Positions 9,672 through 18,712 of a stretch of 64,000 bases of DNA are shown here, piece by piece. Each line of letters opens with the position of its first letter. The first letter of the stretch is position 1. Position numbers and translations under genes: made by a program. Source of the DNA: Methanolobus profundi (GTDB lineage: Archaea; Halobacteriota; Methanosarcinia; Methanosarcinales; Methanosarcinaceae); contig NZ_FOUJ01000006.1 in assembly GCF_900114835.1 (NCBI RefSeq), positions 1 to 64,000 of the forward strand, given 5' to 3'. Under the pieces are notes generated by a model. The model made no database searches, was not told where the DNA came from, and saw only the letters and a list, made by a program, of their open reading frames with translations.

Positions 9672-11384
9672 CTATGCTTTTTTGAGCATCACCCAGAATA
9701 CAGAACCAGATCCTGACGGATTATCCTCGATACCAAGAGAACCATTGTGGATCTCAACTATCCTTTTTGCGATAGCAAGACCAAGACCACTGCCCTTGAT
9801 ACCCTTTTTATCAGCCCTTTTGAATCTCTCGAAAACATGTGGTTTGATGCCGTCAGGTATTCCATCACCCTCGTCAGTTACCATTATTTTCCAGGAATCA
9901 CCTTCATCAAGAACTTCTATTTTGACAGTACTGCCCCGTGGACTGTATTTCAGAGCATTGGATATGAGATTAGAGAATACATCCTCGATTATATTGTTGA
10001 CATGTGAAGGATATTCACCACATGACCTAAAGTCGAGTTTCATATCTTTTTCAGCAAATGCCAGGGAAAAACTATCAGCAACCATCCAGAGTATATTCCC
10101 AATATCCTGCACCTCGAATTCCACATCTGTATTAGATTCAAGCTTTGCAAGCTTTGAAGCAGAACCTATCATTGCTATCAAGTGATCGGTCTGCTCAATT
10201 ATTATCTTCAGGGATTCTTTTTTCTCGATATCTGTTTCTTTTGAATATAATACATCACTGAATCCTTTAATGACATGGACCGGATTCATCAGATCATGCC
10301 TCATGATATCTGTGAAAAGGTCCTTGAGATCGTTCGATTCCTCAAGTCGTGCCTTTTTAGCTTTTTCCAGCTTCAGCCTTGAGTGCACTTCTACAATAAC
10401 AAATAGCATGATTACAAGAACTAAGATATACCAGTACTGAACGAGCAACTGCGCAGGAGGTACTTTTCCATAATCGACATACAGACTGACCCTGAGATCT
10501 TTCATCAGATTGTCTGCGGGACTATAACTTGCCGGAACTGACCATCCAGTTGAATCAAGGGCAATAGCAGCATTACTATCAGGAGGCATGCTTAAAAGAG
10601 CTATAGATACTTTATTGGAGATAGTCTCAGGAGTTGAAGCAACCTTTCCAAACATCCAGTCAGGATAAAGGTCTGTGCTGACAAGTAGAGGATAGTCCAC
10701 ATACTCATTCTGATCAAGGACCTTGATATCTTTAATATCTATACTACCCTCAAGAACCATTTTTTCCAGAGCACCTGTTCTGACCGATCCTGCATCCACA
10801 TCTCCATTGATCACAGAAAGGACCACTTTGTCATGGGTCTGGCCAAATGTCAGCTCACCGAGATCTTTTTTGTGATCAATGCCACTGTTCTTTAATTCAC
10901 CCATTGGAACAAGGAATCCACCGAATGAATTTTCGCTGACAGCCATGAATGATGCCCCTTTGAGATCCTGCAAAGAATTTATATCATCCCGGTCAGACCT
11001 TGTGAAGATCACGCCACCAAGACCAGTATAAGAAGAATTGTTCCACGTTGGCTGAAAAGTTGCGATCCTGCCTGCTCCATGGAGCCGCGCCATTTCAACG
11101 TATACCATAGGATTCACATAGAAGAACTCGATATCTTCATTGGCTATAGCAAGAGTGACCTCATCATAATCAAGAGGAATTACTTCAAATGTAGTATTTG
11201 GAATATTGGTTGAGAGATATTCCGCAGTGGGGAGCCATTGATTCATAGTATCGTTCTTTTCGCCGTGGACAGAAAGGACACCTATTCTGTAAACGTCCGG
11301 TGCACAATCTGCCACTGGTAAAAAAATAGAATTAAAGATGATAAGAAATAGAACTAACCTTATAGGCGAGTACCCAAACCACAT
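9672..11384 (-). CDS. Sensor histidine kinase with PhnD-type periplasmic-binding sensor
   Basis: A 570-residue membrane sensor. It has an N-terminal signal sequence (about 1-27), an external PhnD/SsuA-like solute-binding domain (about 30-300; 'YRIGVLSVHGEKNDTMNQW', 'ANEDIEFFYVNPMVY', 'FGQTHDKVVLSVINGDVDAG') and a single membrane helix near 318-336. The cytoplasmic kinase follows: H-box 'DIMRHDLMNPVHVI', N-box near 'NLISNALKYS', G-boxes 'DEGDGIPD' and 'GSGLGLAIAKR'. The 'RHDLMNP' H-box is of the archaeal/HisKA_2-like style. The fused binding domain suggests direct sensing of an oxyanion or organic solute. No response regulator is encoded nearby. Confidence 0.92.
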   Translation of the reverse strand: MWFGYSPIRLVLFLIIFNSIFLPVADCAPDVYRIGVLSVHGEKNDTMNQWLPTAEYLSTNIPNTTFEVIPLDYDEVTLAIANEDIEFFYVNPMVYVEMARLHGAGRIATFQPTWNNSSYTGLGGVIFTRSDRDDINSLQDLKGASFMAVSENSFGGFLVPMGELKNSGIDHKKDLGELTFGQTHDKVVLSVINGDVDAGSVRTGALEKMVLEGSIDIKDIKVLDQNEYVDYPLLVSTDLYPDWMFGKVASTPETISNKVSIALLSMPPDSNAAIALDSTGWSVPASYSPADNLMKDLRVSLYVDYGKVPPAQLLVQYWYILVLVIMLFVIVEVHSRLKLEKAKKARLEESNDLKDLFTDIMRHDLMNPVHVIKGFSDVLYSKETDIEKKESLKIIIEQTDHLIAMIGSASKLAKLESNTDVEFEVQDIGNILWMVADSFSLAFAEKDMKLDFRSCGEYPSHVNNIIEDVFSNLISNALKYSPRGSTVKIEVLDEGDSWKIMVTDEGDGIPDGIKPHVFERFKRADKKGIKGSGLGLAIAKRIVEIHNGSLGIEDNPSGSGSVFWVMLKKA

Positions 11385-11485
11385 GTATTAAAGCCTCATG
11401 CAATACATGCAAATGTTACGTGTATGCAAATATTGCACAAATACTATCACATACACAATATAAAAAAGTTCCTAAAACATTCTCC

Positions 11486-12925
11486 TCATTTCACCTCTAT
11501 GAACTTCAAAAGATTTGTACCACCTGGTTTACCATGGCCTGATACCTGACCCTGGGTCAATATCAGAAGGTCCCCTGACTCTATCATATTAGAAGTTTCA
11601 AGGAGATCCATTGTCATTTCTTCCCAGTCATCCACCTTTTCACTGGCCAGGACCGGATGAACAGCATATTGCATTGCCAGTTGTTCACATGTCAGCGGAT
11701 AACGGCTGAATGCAAGTACCCAAACATCGGGTCTGAACCTTGAGATATGCCGGGGCGTCTCACCCGATACAGTAGGCGTTATCACAAAATGGACAGGGAG
11801 ACTTCGAAGAGCATCATTGACCTGTATGGATATCATATCCTCCACAGTAGGATGCATCCGTTGGATAGCCTTCTTCATCATCTCAAGACCGATCGTGGTG
11901 TGGTCCCTCCACTTTTCAGTAGAATGAGCTATCATGGCCATCATCTGAACAGTCTCAACAGGGTATTTTCCCACCGCAGTCTCTGCTGACAACATTACTG
12001 CATCGGTCCCATCGATTATCGCATTTGCAACATCTGTTGCCTCTGCCCTTGTGGGTCTGATATTACCTGTCATCGACTCGAGCATCTGGGTAGCTGTTAT
12101 AACCGGTGTGCTCATGAGGTTGGCCTTGTGTATGATATCTTTCTGTACTATCGGAACGTGCTGTATAGGTATCTCCACACCGAGATCACCCCTCGCGATC
12201 ATTATAGCATCACTTTCCTTGAGGATCTCGTTGATGTTCTTCACAGCATTATCCCTTTCGATCTTTGAAACTATGAACACGTCCTTTCCCTGACTTGCTG
12301 CATAGTTACGTACCTGTATGACATCTTCCCGGGATTCGATAAATGAAAGACAGAATATACTAAGGCCTTCCTGAAGTCCGAAATCAACGATCTCCAGATC
12401 CCTCCCGGTTATTGGATTGACAAGTATCTTTGAGCCTGGCAGGTTGAGACCTTTCTTGGAAAATAGAGGCCCTCCAACAACAACATCACAATGGATATCT
12501 TCATCCACAACTGATTTGCAATCAAGCTGGATGAAGCCATCATTCAGATAGATAGGACTCCCTTCTGTAACACTCTCTGTTATCTGTTTATACTGAACTG
12601 GAATTACAGAGTCCGCGCCCTTAACATCCCGAGTGGTCAATACGACATGGGAACCCCTCTCAAGCATCATTGGTTCATTCTCAATTATTCCCACCCTGAT
12701 CTTAGGTCCTGGAAGATCTGCCATGATAGCTACAACCTTGTTGAGCTCTTTCGCTATTTTCCTTATCCTTTTGATCATAATACGATGATCATCAAGATCC
12801 CCATGAGAGAAGTTAAGCCGGGCAACATCCATACCCGCCAGAATAAGTCTGCGCAACACATCCTCTGAGGATGAAGCAGGTCCGATAGTGCATACGATCT
12901 TTGTTTTGTGATCTGGTAGATCCAT
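11486..12925 (-). CDS. pyk: Pyruvate kinase
   Basis: It transfers phosphate from phosphoenolpyruvate to ADP, giving pyruvate and ATP. At 479 residues it is of normal length. It carries the N-terminal 'KTKIVCTIGPASSS' and 'GMDVARLNFSHG', the catalytic signature around 'IMIARGDLGVEIP' (Lys-containing segment 'VSKIERDNAV' before it), the 'TATQMLESM' loop and 'DGTDAVMLSAETAVGKYP'. The C-terminal allosteric domain is present. The ATG lies after GGTGGGAAACAATT. It stands alone, divergent from the D-lactate dehydrogenase-type gene. Confidence 0.97.
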   Translation of the reverse strand: MDLPDHKTKIVCTIGPASSSEDVLRRLILAGMDVARLNFSHGDLDDHRIMIKRIRKIAKELNKVVAIMADLPGPKIRVGIIENEPMMLERGSHVVLTTRDVKGADSVIPVQYKQITESVTEGSPIYLNDGFIQLDCKSVVDEDIHCDVVVGGPLFSKKGLNLPGSKILVNPITGRDLEIVDFGLQEGLSIFCLSFIESREDVIQVRNYAASQGKDVFIVSKIERDNAVKNINEILKESDAIMIARGDLGVEIPIQHVPIVQKDIIHKANLMSTPVITATQMLESMTGNIRPTRAEATDVANAIIDGTDAVMLSAETAVGKYPVETVQMMAMIAHSTEKWRDHTTIGLEMMKKAIQRMHPTVEDMISIQVNDALRSLPVHFVITPTVSGETPRHISRFRPDVWVLAFSRYPLTCEQLAMQYAVHPVLASEKVDDWEEMTMDLLETSNMIESGDLLILTQGQVSGHGKPGGTNLLKFIEVK

Positions 12926-13071
12926 AATTGTTTCCCACCTATAATAATCAATGACAATTGGTCCTTAATAATCTATGGAACTGATTAAATTAAGACTTAT
13001 TCAGAAGTATTCAAGTCAATATATATAGGATACATAGTTAAAAATATTTAAACTAATAAGATCCATTTACA

Positions 13072-16000
13072 ATGGGGTTTACTATGACAGCATCAAAGTA
13101 TGAACTAACTGAACAACAAAAGAAAGAACTCTCCGGGATATTCGGGAGAGGTGTCAATTTCAAGGATAAAGAAAGACACTTTTACACACATGATGTGGGA
13201 GCATTACCATCAATGATCAAAACGATGGTAGGCAAAACAAAACCTGCCGCCATTGTAAAGGTAAGGAACGAAGAAAAAGCTGTCGAACTCATCAATTTTG
13301 CACGTAAATATAAGATACCTGTCGTACCAAGAGCAGGAGCTTCTTCGGGATATGGAGGCATCATTCCGACAAAGGGAGGTATCGTTGCCGATGTAACTCC
13401 TATGAGAGATATTATCAGCCTGGATAAGGACGATCTCAGAGTTACTGTCGGCGCAGGTGCTGTCTGGCATGACCTCGAGGCAAAGCTCAATGAGGAAGAG
13501 CTTGCTGTTCAGGCAGTTCCATCAAGCGCAATGTCCGCAACTGTTGGCGGATGGCTTGCGCAGAACGGAGTTGGTTATGGAAGTTATGAATACGGCTGGT
13601 CACAGGACACAATGGGATCAGCAAGAGTGGTACTGCCGAATGGAGAGGTAAAGGAGTTCTCCGGCGACGAACTTGGAAAGATAATCGGAACCATGGGTAC
13701 CACCGGAATTATCACTCAGGTCACACTGAAGCTGAGAAAATACGAGAAGAACGCAGCCATCTCAGCAAAGTTCCCTGATGCTGCCAGCATGAAGGAAGCT
13801 ATCAAGAAGGTTGGTGAAAAGAAGATCCCTATATGGGCGATCTCTTTCCTGAATCCGCAGTGGGCCGAGATGAAGAACAAGTCGCCGTATAAGACACATT
13901 ACGGAGAAACGGTCGATGAACACAGACCGGAACTACCACTTTCCTACATATGCAACTTCGCCTATCCTGAATCAAGAGATGTAAGTGGCCTTGAAGAAGT
14001 GATCAAGGAAGCTGGTGGAGAGATCCTGCCAGATGAGATCGCCGAGCATGAGACACAGGAATGGTTCAGATCAATGAAGGTCAAAAGACTTGGTCCTTCA
14101 TTCATCCCGGCAGAGGTTGTTGTGCCTGTGGATAAGATCGATGTCATGTTCAATGAGATCGAGAAGAAGATCGGACTTCCTGTCCTTGTAGAGGGTATGG
14201 TGACAAAGGGTGACGAAGCGATCATGCTCTGTTTCATGCCACACTCGGAAAGGTCATTCAAGTATAATCTTGCATTCCCTCTTGCGCTGAGCATTGTGAA
14301 GATAGCAGAGGAGAATGGAGGAAGGATATATGCTTCAGGTCTCTACTTCGCGAGCCAGGCAGAGAAAGTGTATAAAGACCGCTTTAAATCCATTCAGAGT
14401 TTTAAGAAGCAGGTAGACCCTGATGACATAATGAACCCTGAGACAATGACAGGAAAGTCAATGATCAATACAGGGCTTTCCCTTGCAAAGACATTCGAGC
14501 CAATGGCACGTATGGTGGGTAATATGTCAGGTGTTGGCAACCAGGAGTTCAAAGATGAGAAGAACATCCCAGGAGACATCATATCACATGCTTACACCTG
14601 CGCACAGTGTGGCTACTGTGTCAATGAGTGTGACCAGTACTACGGTCGTGGCTGGGAATCACAGTCACCACGTGGCAAGTGGTTCTTCATAAAGGAGTAC
14701 CTTGCCGGGAAGATGCCTCTTGACCAGGAACAGGTGGATACTTTCCTTGCATGTACCACATGTGAGATGTGTGACCACAACTGCCAGCTTGACCTGCCGA
14801 TCGAGCGTTCATGGATGACACTCAGGGAGAACTTCGTCCAGAAGAGAGGCATGATGACAATTCCTCCGTTCGAGATCATGGCACAGAGCCTGGACAACCA
14901 GAGGAATATCTGGGCCAGCTATCGTGAGGACAGGGACAAGTGGCTGCCTGATGACCTCAGGGCAAAGATAAAGGACAAGGCAGAGATCGCATACTTTGCC
15001 GGTTGTACCGCATCCTTTGTGGAAAAGGATGTTGCCATAGGAACCGCACGTCTGCTGGATGATGCGGGAATTGAGTTCACATACCTTGGCGACAAGGAAG
15101 CATGTTGTGGAATACCAATGCTTGTTGCAGGAAAATGGGATGTTTTCGAGAGGATCTTGAAAATGAACATTGCCAACATGCAGAAGGCAGGCGCCAAGAC
15201 CGTTGTCACTTCATGTCCTGCATGTCTGCTTATGTGGAGAACGATATATCCACAGTGGGCTGAGAAACTGGGAATGAGCTTTGACATCGAGGCAAAGCAC
15301 TATTCTGAAGTGCTCATGGATAAGCTGGATGTGCTTAAGCCTAAGTTCAAGGTACCTTTGAACAAGACCATTGCATGGCATGACTCATGTCACCTCGGCA
15401 GAGCCGGTGCAGGTGTCTATGAGCCTCCACGAGAACTGCTGAAAGCGATCCCAGGTGTCAAGTTCAAAGAGATGGAGCATAATCGTGAAAATGCTCTTTG
15501 CTGTGGTTCTGTTGTGACACTTATCGATGAGCCGAAAGTTGCCAGTAAGATCGGAAATGTCCGTCTGCAGGAAGCTGTGGACCAGGATGCTGATATCATG
15601 GCTGCACTCTGCCCATGCTGTATGGTGCAGTTCAGGATAGCTGCTAAAGAGAACAATGTGAACATGGAGATACAGGACCTTGGAGCTCTTGCAGCCCGCA
15701 GTCTTGGATATGATATCCCAGATTCCACGAATGAAGCACTTGTTGCATGGTCAACCTTCGACAAGATGATCGAACTCATGGAACCTGAGAACATGACAGA
15801 GATGATGGTCGAGCTACTGCCTGATATGATCGGAGCCATGCCTTCATACCTACAAGCTATGATGAAGATGGTAAAGTACGTACCCGGCATGGATGTAGCC
15901 ATGAAACCAATGATGCCGGTAATGATGCCACTGCTTATGCCATCCCTTATGCCAAAGGTCATGCCAAAGATGCTCAAGGCGGTCGAGAAGAGAGTACCGA

Positions 16001-16131
16001 TGCCAGATCACATGAAGGAACAAATGCCTGACCTCATGCCTGCTGCAATGGGTAATCTTCTGCCTAACATGCTTCCGCAGATCATACCTCTGCTGACACC
16101 GAAGATGATAGCGTACATTAAGGCGCACTGA
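13072..16131 (+). CDS. FAD/Fe-S oxidoreductase, D-lactate/glycolate dehydrogenase type (GlcD-GlcF fusion)
   Basis: A 1019-residue fusion. Residues about 45-220 are a PCMH-type FAD-binding domain ('RAGASSGYGGIIPTKGG', 'IIGTMGTTGIITQVTL'), followed by a GlcD-type C-terminal domain to about 455. Two [4Fe-4S] motifs follow: 'CAQCGYCVNECDQY' (from about 509) and 'CTTCEMCDHNCQLD' (from about 561). Two CCG domains follow ('DKEACCGIPM' and 'ENALCCGSVV'). Family members oxidise D-lactate or other 2-hydroxy acids and pass electrons to a membrane carrier; the substrate is inferred. The last 117 residues hold 26 Met and many Pro, including an MPxx tetrapeptide run; this tail is not part of any known domain. 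ATG 13084 is an equally possible start. TATA-like boxes lie at 13018-13030 and 13041-13053. Confidence 0.9.
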   Translation: MGFTMTASKYELTEQQKKELSGIFGRGVNFKDKERHFYTHDVGALPSMIKTMVGKTKPAAIVKVRNEEKAVELINFARKYKIPVVPRAGASSGYGGIIPTKGGIVADVTPMRDIISLDKDDLRVTVGAGAVWHDLEAKLNEEELAVQAVPSSAMSATVGGWLAQNGVGYGSYEYGWSQDTMGSARVVLPNGEVKEFSGDELGKIIGTMGTTGIITQVTLKLRKYEKNAAISAKFPDAASMKEAIKKVGEKKIPIWAISFLNPQWAEMKNKSPYKTHYGETVDEHRPELPLSYICNFAYPESRDVSGLEEVIKEAGGEILPDEIAEHETQEWFRSMKVKRLGPSFIPAEVVVPVDKIDVMFNEIEKKIGLPVLVEGMVTKGDEAIMLCFMPHSERSFKYNLAFPLALSIVKIAEENGGRIYASGLYFASQAEKVYKDRFKSIQSFKKQVDPDDIMNPETMTGKSMINTGLSLAKTFEPMARMVGNMSGVGNQEFKDEKNIPGDIISHAYTCAQCGYCVNECDQYYGRGWESQSPRGKWFFIKEYLAGKMPLDQEQVDTFLACTTCEMCDHNCQLDLPIERSWMTLRENFVQKRGMMTIPPFEIMAQSLDNQRNIWASYREDRDKWLPDDLRAKIKDKAEIAYFAGCTASFVEKDVAIGTARLLDDAGIEFTYLGDKEACCGIPMLVAGKWDVFERILKMNIANMQKAGAKTVVTSCPACLLMWRTIYPQWAEKLGMSFDIEAKHYSEVLMDKLDVLKPKFKVPLNKTIAWHDSCHLGRAGAGVYEPPRELLKAIPGVKFKEMEHNRENALCCGSVVTLIDEPKVASKIGNVRLQEAVDQDADIMAALCPCCMVQFRIAAKENNVNMEIQDLGALAARSLGYDIPDSTNEALVAWSTFDKMIELMEPENMTEMMVELLPDMIGAMPSYLQAMMKMVKYVPGMDVAMKPMMPVMMPLLMPSLMPKVMPKMLKAVEKRVPMPDHMKEQMPDLMPAAMGNLLPNMLPQIIPLLTPKMIAYIKAH

Positions 16132-16145
16132 AGAATTAGAGTTGT

Positions 16146-16176
16146 TTGACATTGCTTTAGAGCAGTGTCAATTTTT
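16146..16176 (+). terminator. Terminator hairpin after the FAD/Fe-S gene
   Basis: TTGACATTGCT and AGCAGTGTCAA form an 11-pair stem with one G-U around a TTAG loop, followed by five T's. It begins 15 bases past the stop codon. Confidence 0.6.
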
Positions 16177-16366
16177 CATTTTATTATCTTTTTTGTAATT
16201 GGCTCAAAGTGCGATTCTCAGGTTTTGGCTTTTTGAGTATTGTCAATTTGCTGGCACAATAGGAAAAACTTCCTTCGCCTTCGCAAGATGTTAGTAAAAT
16301 TGAGATTGTATATTATAAAAAAGAGCTGTTTGGAAAGTTATTGGAAACTTTTCCATTATATGGTGT

Positions 16367-16627
16367 TTAGGCAGATTCTATAATAGCTACCATCAAAAGA
16401 AATAACAATGCAGCGACTAAAACCAGACCACCAAGAGATATTTTTGTCCAATTGTAATCAGACTTTAACGATTCAATATATGATTCCGGATTTTCGTCAA
16501 GACAATCAGGTTTTTCAGCATCCTTTATCATATATTGCAAGGTCACATATTTACTACCAATAATTCCAAAAGCGCCACCTACGATAATACCGCCAAAAAA
16601 AAGAAGACCTGCTTCAGCATCAATCAT
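16367..16627 (-). CDS. Small membrane protein, two helices
   Basis: An 86-residue protein with a Gly-rich hydrophobic helix at 7-24 ('LLFFGGIIVGGAFGIIGS'), a short charged loop with one Cys (residue 42), and a second helix at 64-84. No family is recognised. The gene stands alone between terminator-like and AT-rich sequence, and its start has no clear ribosome binding site. Confidence 0.5.
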   Translation of the reverse strand: MIDAEAGLLFFGGIIVGGAFGIIGSKYVTLQYMIKDAEKPDCLDENPESYIESLKSDYNWTKISLGGLVLVAALLFLLMVAIIESA

Positions 16628-16861
16628 GTTTTTATCACAATACTATGACATTTTTAATAGGTGTTACTTTGTTTTGATGCTTTTTAAAGGTGTCTATTGT
16701 TCCATCTTTTGTGGATAAACTTCCTTTTATTGGCGAAATTGGAAGTAAAATCAATCAAAATCCCGCACTCCTATGTAACTATTAAAGAAGTTTTAGATAA
16801 AACCAGAAATTCAAATATGAACAAAACATACATATCTTAATAAATTGAACTATAGCAAAGT

Positions 16862-16873
16862 AAATATATAAAG
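16862..16873 (+). promoter_or_regulatory. TATA box of the lipoprotein gene
   Basis: AAATATATAAAG is a good archaeal TATA box. It predicts transcription starting about 16892, within the ambiguous start region of the lipoprotein gene. Confidence 0.4.
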
Positions 16874-16902
16874 TAGAGGAGTGGGTTAATATCAAAAAAT
16901 TA

Positions 16903-17538
16903 TTGATACATGTTGTGTTAATAGTCTGTTTACTCTTTTCAGGCTGCATTAGTTACGAAGATGGTAATACATCAGAAGCATCATATTCTTCGGAAACAGA
17001 CTCAGGATCTATTCAGATCCCTGATATAATAGTTGATCAGGACGATATACCAGGACGTACTTTAAACAGTTATTTCTTCTATGCAGTCCCTGAAAATGAT
17101 ATTTACACCAGGGAACTAGATAACGTGAGTAAATATACAGACGCTTTACCGTTGGGTGCTCGCAATGTTGGAGAAAAATCCTATTGGATGGACGTATCAG
17201 GGCAGCGTGCAGTAGCTGTTGAGATCGAAAGATATGATTCTGACGAAGGAATGGAATACATATTCAATAACTGGCAAGAATGGACAGAAATTCTCAAAGA
17301 GGCAGAACAGCATGATGCAAACTTGCCGTGGGAAGAATATGAAACTGATACTTGCGACTTTGGTACCAATGGATATTATGAATCAGAGTCCCCGTTAAAT
17401 GATCCGGATATCTCACATACCACCCTAATATTCATGACCTCCAATAATGAATTGGTAACTATACATGTCAGAGATGAAAGAGGAAATGATCTGGATGAAG
17501 CCATGAGAATTGCAGAAATGGTCGAAGACAGGCTCTGA
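16903..17538 (+). CDS. Lipoprotein of unknown function
   Basis: A secreted lipoprotein of about 211 residues with lipobox 'LLFSGC', an acidic Ser-rich linker, then a soluble domain ('PLGARNVGEKSYWMDVSGQR', 'EYIFNNWQEWTEIL', 'TLIFMTSNNELVTIHVRD') not assigned to a family. The start is unclear. A TTG at 16903 gives a signal peptide lacking lysines. Reading four codons further upstream, from an ATC at 16891, gives a typical KKLL n-region and sits 9 bases behind GAGGAG (16876-16881). A TATA box (16862-16873) predicts a transcript beginning near 16892, which would favour a leaderless message instead. Confidence 0.7.
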   Translation: MIHVVLIVCLLFSGCISYEDGNTSEASYSSETDSGSIQIPDIIVDQDDIPGRTLNSYFFYAVPENDIYTRELDNVSKYTDALPLGARNVGEKSYWMDVSGQRAVAVEIERYDSDEGMEYIFNNWQEWTEILKEAEQHDANLPWEEYETDTCDFGTNGYYESESPLNDPDISHTTLIFMTSNNELVTIHVRDERGNDLDEAMRIAEMVEDRL

Positions 17539-17580
17539 AGCAAACAAAATTAATTTAAAAATTAGGAAAACAGAGAAGGA

Positions 17581-17601
17581 GATGGATCATAAAGACCCAT
17601 C
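17581..17601 (-). terminator. Terminator-like hairpin after the flavodoxin operon
   Basis: On the minus strand GATGGGTC and GATCCATC pair with one G-U around TTTAT and are followed by a T-rich run. The G-U would be a mismatch on the plus strand, so the hairpin serves the leftward transcript. Confidence 0.4.
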
Positions 17602-17624
17602 CCTGATTCATTTTAATTAAAAAC

Positions 17625-17819
17625 TTACTTTTGAATTGGCTTGTCAGGCGTTACGCCATAGTATTCTGTTCTTGCCTTGCCCCATGGACAACCATTCTTG
17701 CCGAATATCTTGAGTTCAAGGTTCTGAATAGCCTTGAAAAATCCATTTCCGGCACGTGCGCCTTTGCATACAAGACAGTAGTTCTCACAGAATACTGGAG
17801 CCTTCTTTTGGTCTGCCAC
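17625..17819 (-). CDS. Small four-cysteine protein beside flavodoxin
   Basis: A 64-residue basic protein with Cys11, Cys15, Cys18 and Cys44 ('CENYCLVCKG' and 'GKNGCPWGKAR'), a pattern able to hold one metal or Fe-S cluster. No named family is recognised. A GGAGGGGAT ribosome binding site is visible just upstream of the ATG. It follows the flavodoxin gene by 77 bases in the same direction, so a redox partnership is plausible (inference). Confidence 0.75.
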   Translation of the reverse strand: MADQKKAPVFCENYCLVCKGARAGNGFFKAIQNLELKIFGKNGCPWGKARTEYYGVTPDKPIQK

Positions 17820-17896
17820 TAATTATCCCCTCCGTTTGTTTCTCAATGTTCGAATATTTATTCGTTTTTTCAGATAAAGATAAGCTGGACAGGTAA

Positions 17897-18391
17897 TTAT
17901 AATTTAGCCTGGATTTCCTTTGCGAATTCCTTTGCCTTCTGGACACGGGATTCATCAGGCTGTCCCTTTGTTGCCGGACCCATCTCACCGAATGCTTTCA
18001 TCTGTGGGTCATCTGCCTGGAGAAGCATGTCGATAACTGGCTGTGCGAGTTCCCCCTGACAGTCGAATGAACCGAGGAAGTTTGCACCTGATGCTGCTTC
18101 CTTGCATGAGCCTGTCCATGAGTGGATCGCCTCAAAGCCTTCAGGAACAGCGTGGGTCATGAATACAGCAATGTTCTTGCCTGCGGTCTTGTCGGTTATG
18201 AATGACTTTACCTTTGGAGGAATGTCGAACTGCATAACAGGGAAGCCGATGAAAGCAAGGTCATAGCCTTCAAGGTCTGCAACGTCATTAATTGGTTTAA
18301 TGTCTTTTTCGCCTTCAAGTTCACCATAAATGGCTTCAGCGATCTTCTGTGTGTTTCCGGTCTGGGTCAGGTATGTTACAAGTGTTTTCAT
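17897..18391 (-). CDS. Flavodoxin family protein
   Basis: A 164-residue flavodoxin. The N-terminal FMN phosphate loop is 'YLTQTGNTQKIAEAI' (T-x-T-G-N-T); the strand-3 segment 'YDLAFIGFPVMQFDIP' and 'KNIAVFMTHAVPEG' complete the fold. It would carry electrons as a low-potential FMN protein; its partner is not known. GAGGTATCTAAA precedes the ATG. The small four-cysteine protein follows downstream. Confidence 0.9.
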   Translation of the reverse strand: MKTLVTYLTQTGNTQKIAEAIYGELEGEKDIKPINDVADLEGYDLAFIGFPVMQFDIPPKVKSFITDKTAGKNIAVFMTHAVPEGFEAIHSWTGSCKEAASGANFLGSFDCQGELAQPVIDMLLQADDPQMKAFGEMGPATKGQPDESRVQKAKEFAKEIQAKL

Positions 18392-18553
18392 TTTAGATAC
18401 CTCTATATTTGAATAAAGAGTGTATCTGCTATAGATTTATATAGATAAGCGTCAGGAAACTGTAGTGAAATTGATACACAAAAATAACCTTCATCAATAC
18501 TTTCACACCGCTCACATCACCAATATATACCCGGAATACAATCATAGTATCCA

Positions 18554-18658
18554 ATGACAGAGTTCGAGAAGAAAGTAAAAATGATGACCCTTCTCAGAAG
18601 CATTCAGAAAAAGAATGCATCGGAAAGGGAAAAAGCAAAACGGCAAACTCTTTTTTAA
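18554..18658 (+). CDS. Possible 34-residue basic protein upstream of uvrA
   Basis: An open frame of 34 codons rich in Lys and Arg, starting MTEFEKKVKMM and ending in TLF. It begins about 30 bases after a TATA-like element (AATATATACC, 18520-18529), so it could be a leaderless small protein or a leader for uvrA, 55 bases on. There is no ribosome binding site and no known family. The rest of the 18392-18712 gap shows nothing else. Confidence 0.25.
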   Translation: MTEFEKKVKMMTLLRSIQKKNASEREKAKRQTLF

Positions 18659-18712
18659 ACGCTTGCAGTTCACCGCAAACTATACCTATTAGCCACCTCA
18701 AGAGAATAAACA

